A model generated the notes under the pieces. It worked only from the letters and a program-made list of their open reading frames with translations, ran no database searches and was not told the origin of the DNA. A DNA stretch of 64,000 nucleotides, from NCBI GenBank assembly GCA_938039675.1, contig CALHUI010000011.1, positions 62,001 to 126,000 of the forward strand. Reading direction: 5' to 3'. Position 1 is the first letter of the stretch; each line of letters opens with the position of its first letter. This document shows positions 63,837 to 64,000 of this stretch, one piece after another. Source of the DNA: an uncultured Cytophagales bacterium (GTDB lineage: Bacteria; Bacteroidota; Bacteroidia; Cytophagales; Thermoflexibacteraceae). The translations under genes and the position numbers were made by a program.

Positions 63837-64000
63837 TTAAAATTTCATCGTTACGGTAGCAATCCAACTGCGCCCATCGGAGTTCCATATACCGGCACCG
63901 GGATAGATAACGGGACGCTTCGTAAAGTACTGCTCATTGGTTAAATTGTTGATATTCAATCGTATTTGCATTTTTTCCATTGCCTGAAAACTCACGCCTG
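63837..64000 (-). CDS. C-terminal end of a TonB-dependent outer-membrane receptor, 5' part outside the window
   Basis: The visible 53 codons read QIRLNINNLTNEQYFTKRPV, then a Tyr-Pro-Gly-Ala-Gly segment and the C-terminal beta strand WIATVTMKF with terminal Phe. This is the signature end of TonB-dependent receptors; the NINNLTNEQYFTKRPxxYPGxG style suggests a FecA-like iron-siderophore receptor. The start is beyond 64000. The GWxTD gene follows 13 bp downstream. Confidence 0.85.
   Translation of the reverse strand, partial: GVSFQAMEKMQIRLNINNLTNEQYFTKRPVIYPGAGIWNSDGRSWIATVTMKF

Overview
The window looks like a chromosomal segment of a member of the Bacteroidota, probably a Cytophagales-type aerobe. 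The signs are: a secreted subtilase ending in a type IX secretion sorting domain; families largely confined to this phylum (GWxTD, DUF4834, DUF2851, a deoxyhypusine-synthase-like protein); an NqrF respiratory subunit; genes without Shine-Dalgarno sequences; and several promoters of the Bacteroidota form TTG - 19/20 nt - TAnnTTTG, seen upstream of rplB, the tRNA genes and a TPR gene. No plasmid, phage, transposase or CRISPR signature was found. The content is mostly housekeeping.

Layout. 1-6.1 kb: a VWA protein running off the left edge, divergent from gltB (glutamate synthase large subunit, no gltD beside it). 6.2-13 kb: a secreted TPR protein divergent from a 1287-residue NtrY-like sensor kinase, a 4-TM protein translationally coupled to the kinase, and a BASS-family transporter. 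13-19 kb: tatA-gatA-lytic transglycosylase on the minus strand, a DUF4834 protein, and an ammonium transporter. 18.8-23 kb: a deoxyhypusine-synthase-like gene divergent from obgE-psd, then nqrF. 23-28.7 kb: a minus-strand fructosamine-kinase-like/GAF/FabK-like operon, a cytosolic NMT1-type binding protein, a multiply frameshifted TPR gene and an intact TPR gene. 28.8-31.2 kb: a short ribosomal cluster rplB-rpsS-rplV-rpsC, with an RGG-rich tail on S3 and a terminator right after it, cut off from the rest of the usual S10 operon. 31-39 kb: a ureohydrolase-fold protein with altered metal ligands, dapB, a frameshifted PKD/YD lipoprotein, a membrane-anchored subtilase, a methyltransferase, a GNAT and recX. 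39-47 kb: two identical tandem tRNA-Val genes, a NarL regulator, gcvT with a structured leader, a leucine-dehydrogenase-type enzyme, a lipoprotein, a PAP2 phosphatase, an HMG-CoA-lyase-like enzyme, an isolated hisF and a TPR protein. 47-53.6 kb: a tight pair of rel (ppGpp synthetase/hydrolase) and an alkaline-phosphatase-superfamily enzyme, tRNA-Leu, trigger factor and a GNAT pseudogene. 53.7-64 kb: a LytTR regulator, a T9SS subtilase, an acyl-CoA dehydrogenase, a THUMP-like methyltransferase, tRNA-Gly and tRNA-Leu, an amber-interrupted glycosyltransferase, DUF2851, a front-end-type fatty acid desaturase, a GWxTD protein and the tail of a TonB-dependent receptor.

Themes. Nitrogen and amino-acid metabolism recurs (gltB, amt, gcvT, leucine-type dehydrogenase, dapB, hisF). 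Regulatory genes lack adjacent partners (one kinase, two response regulators). At least four genes are broken by frameshifts or a stop. Four places deserve most attention as possibly undescribed biology: the DHS-like protein lacking the catalytic lysine, the ligand-poor ureohydrolase homologue, the structured leaders of gltB and gcvT, and the rel-phosphatase pair. I did not find a clear multi-gene novel system such as a defence island; the candidates are individual genes or pairs.
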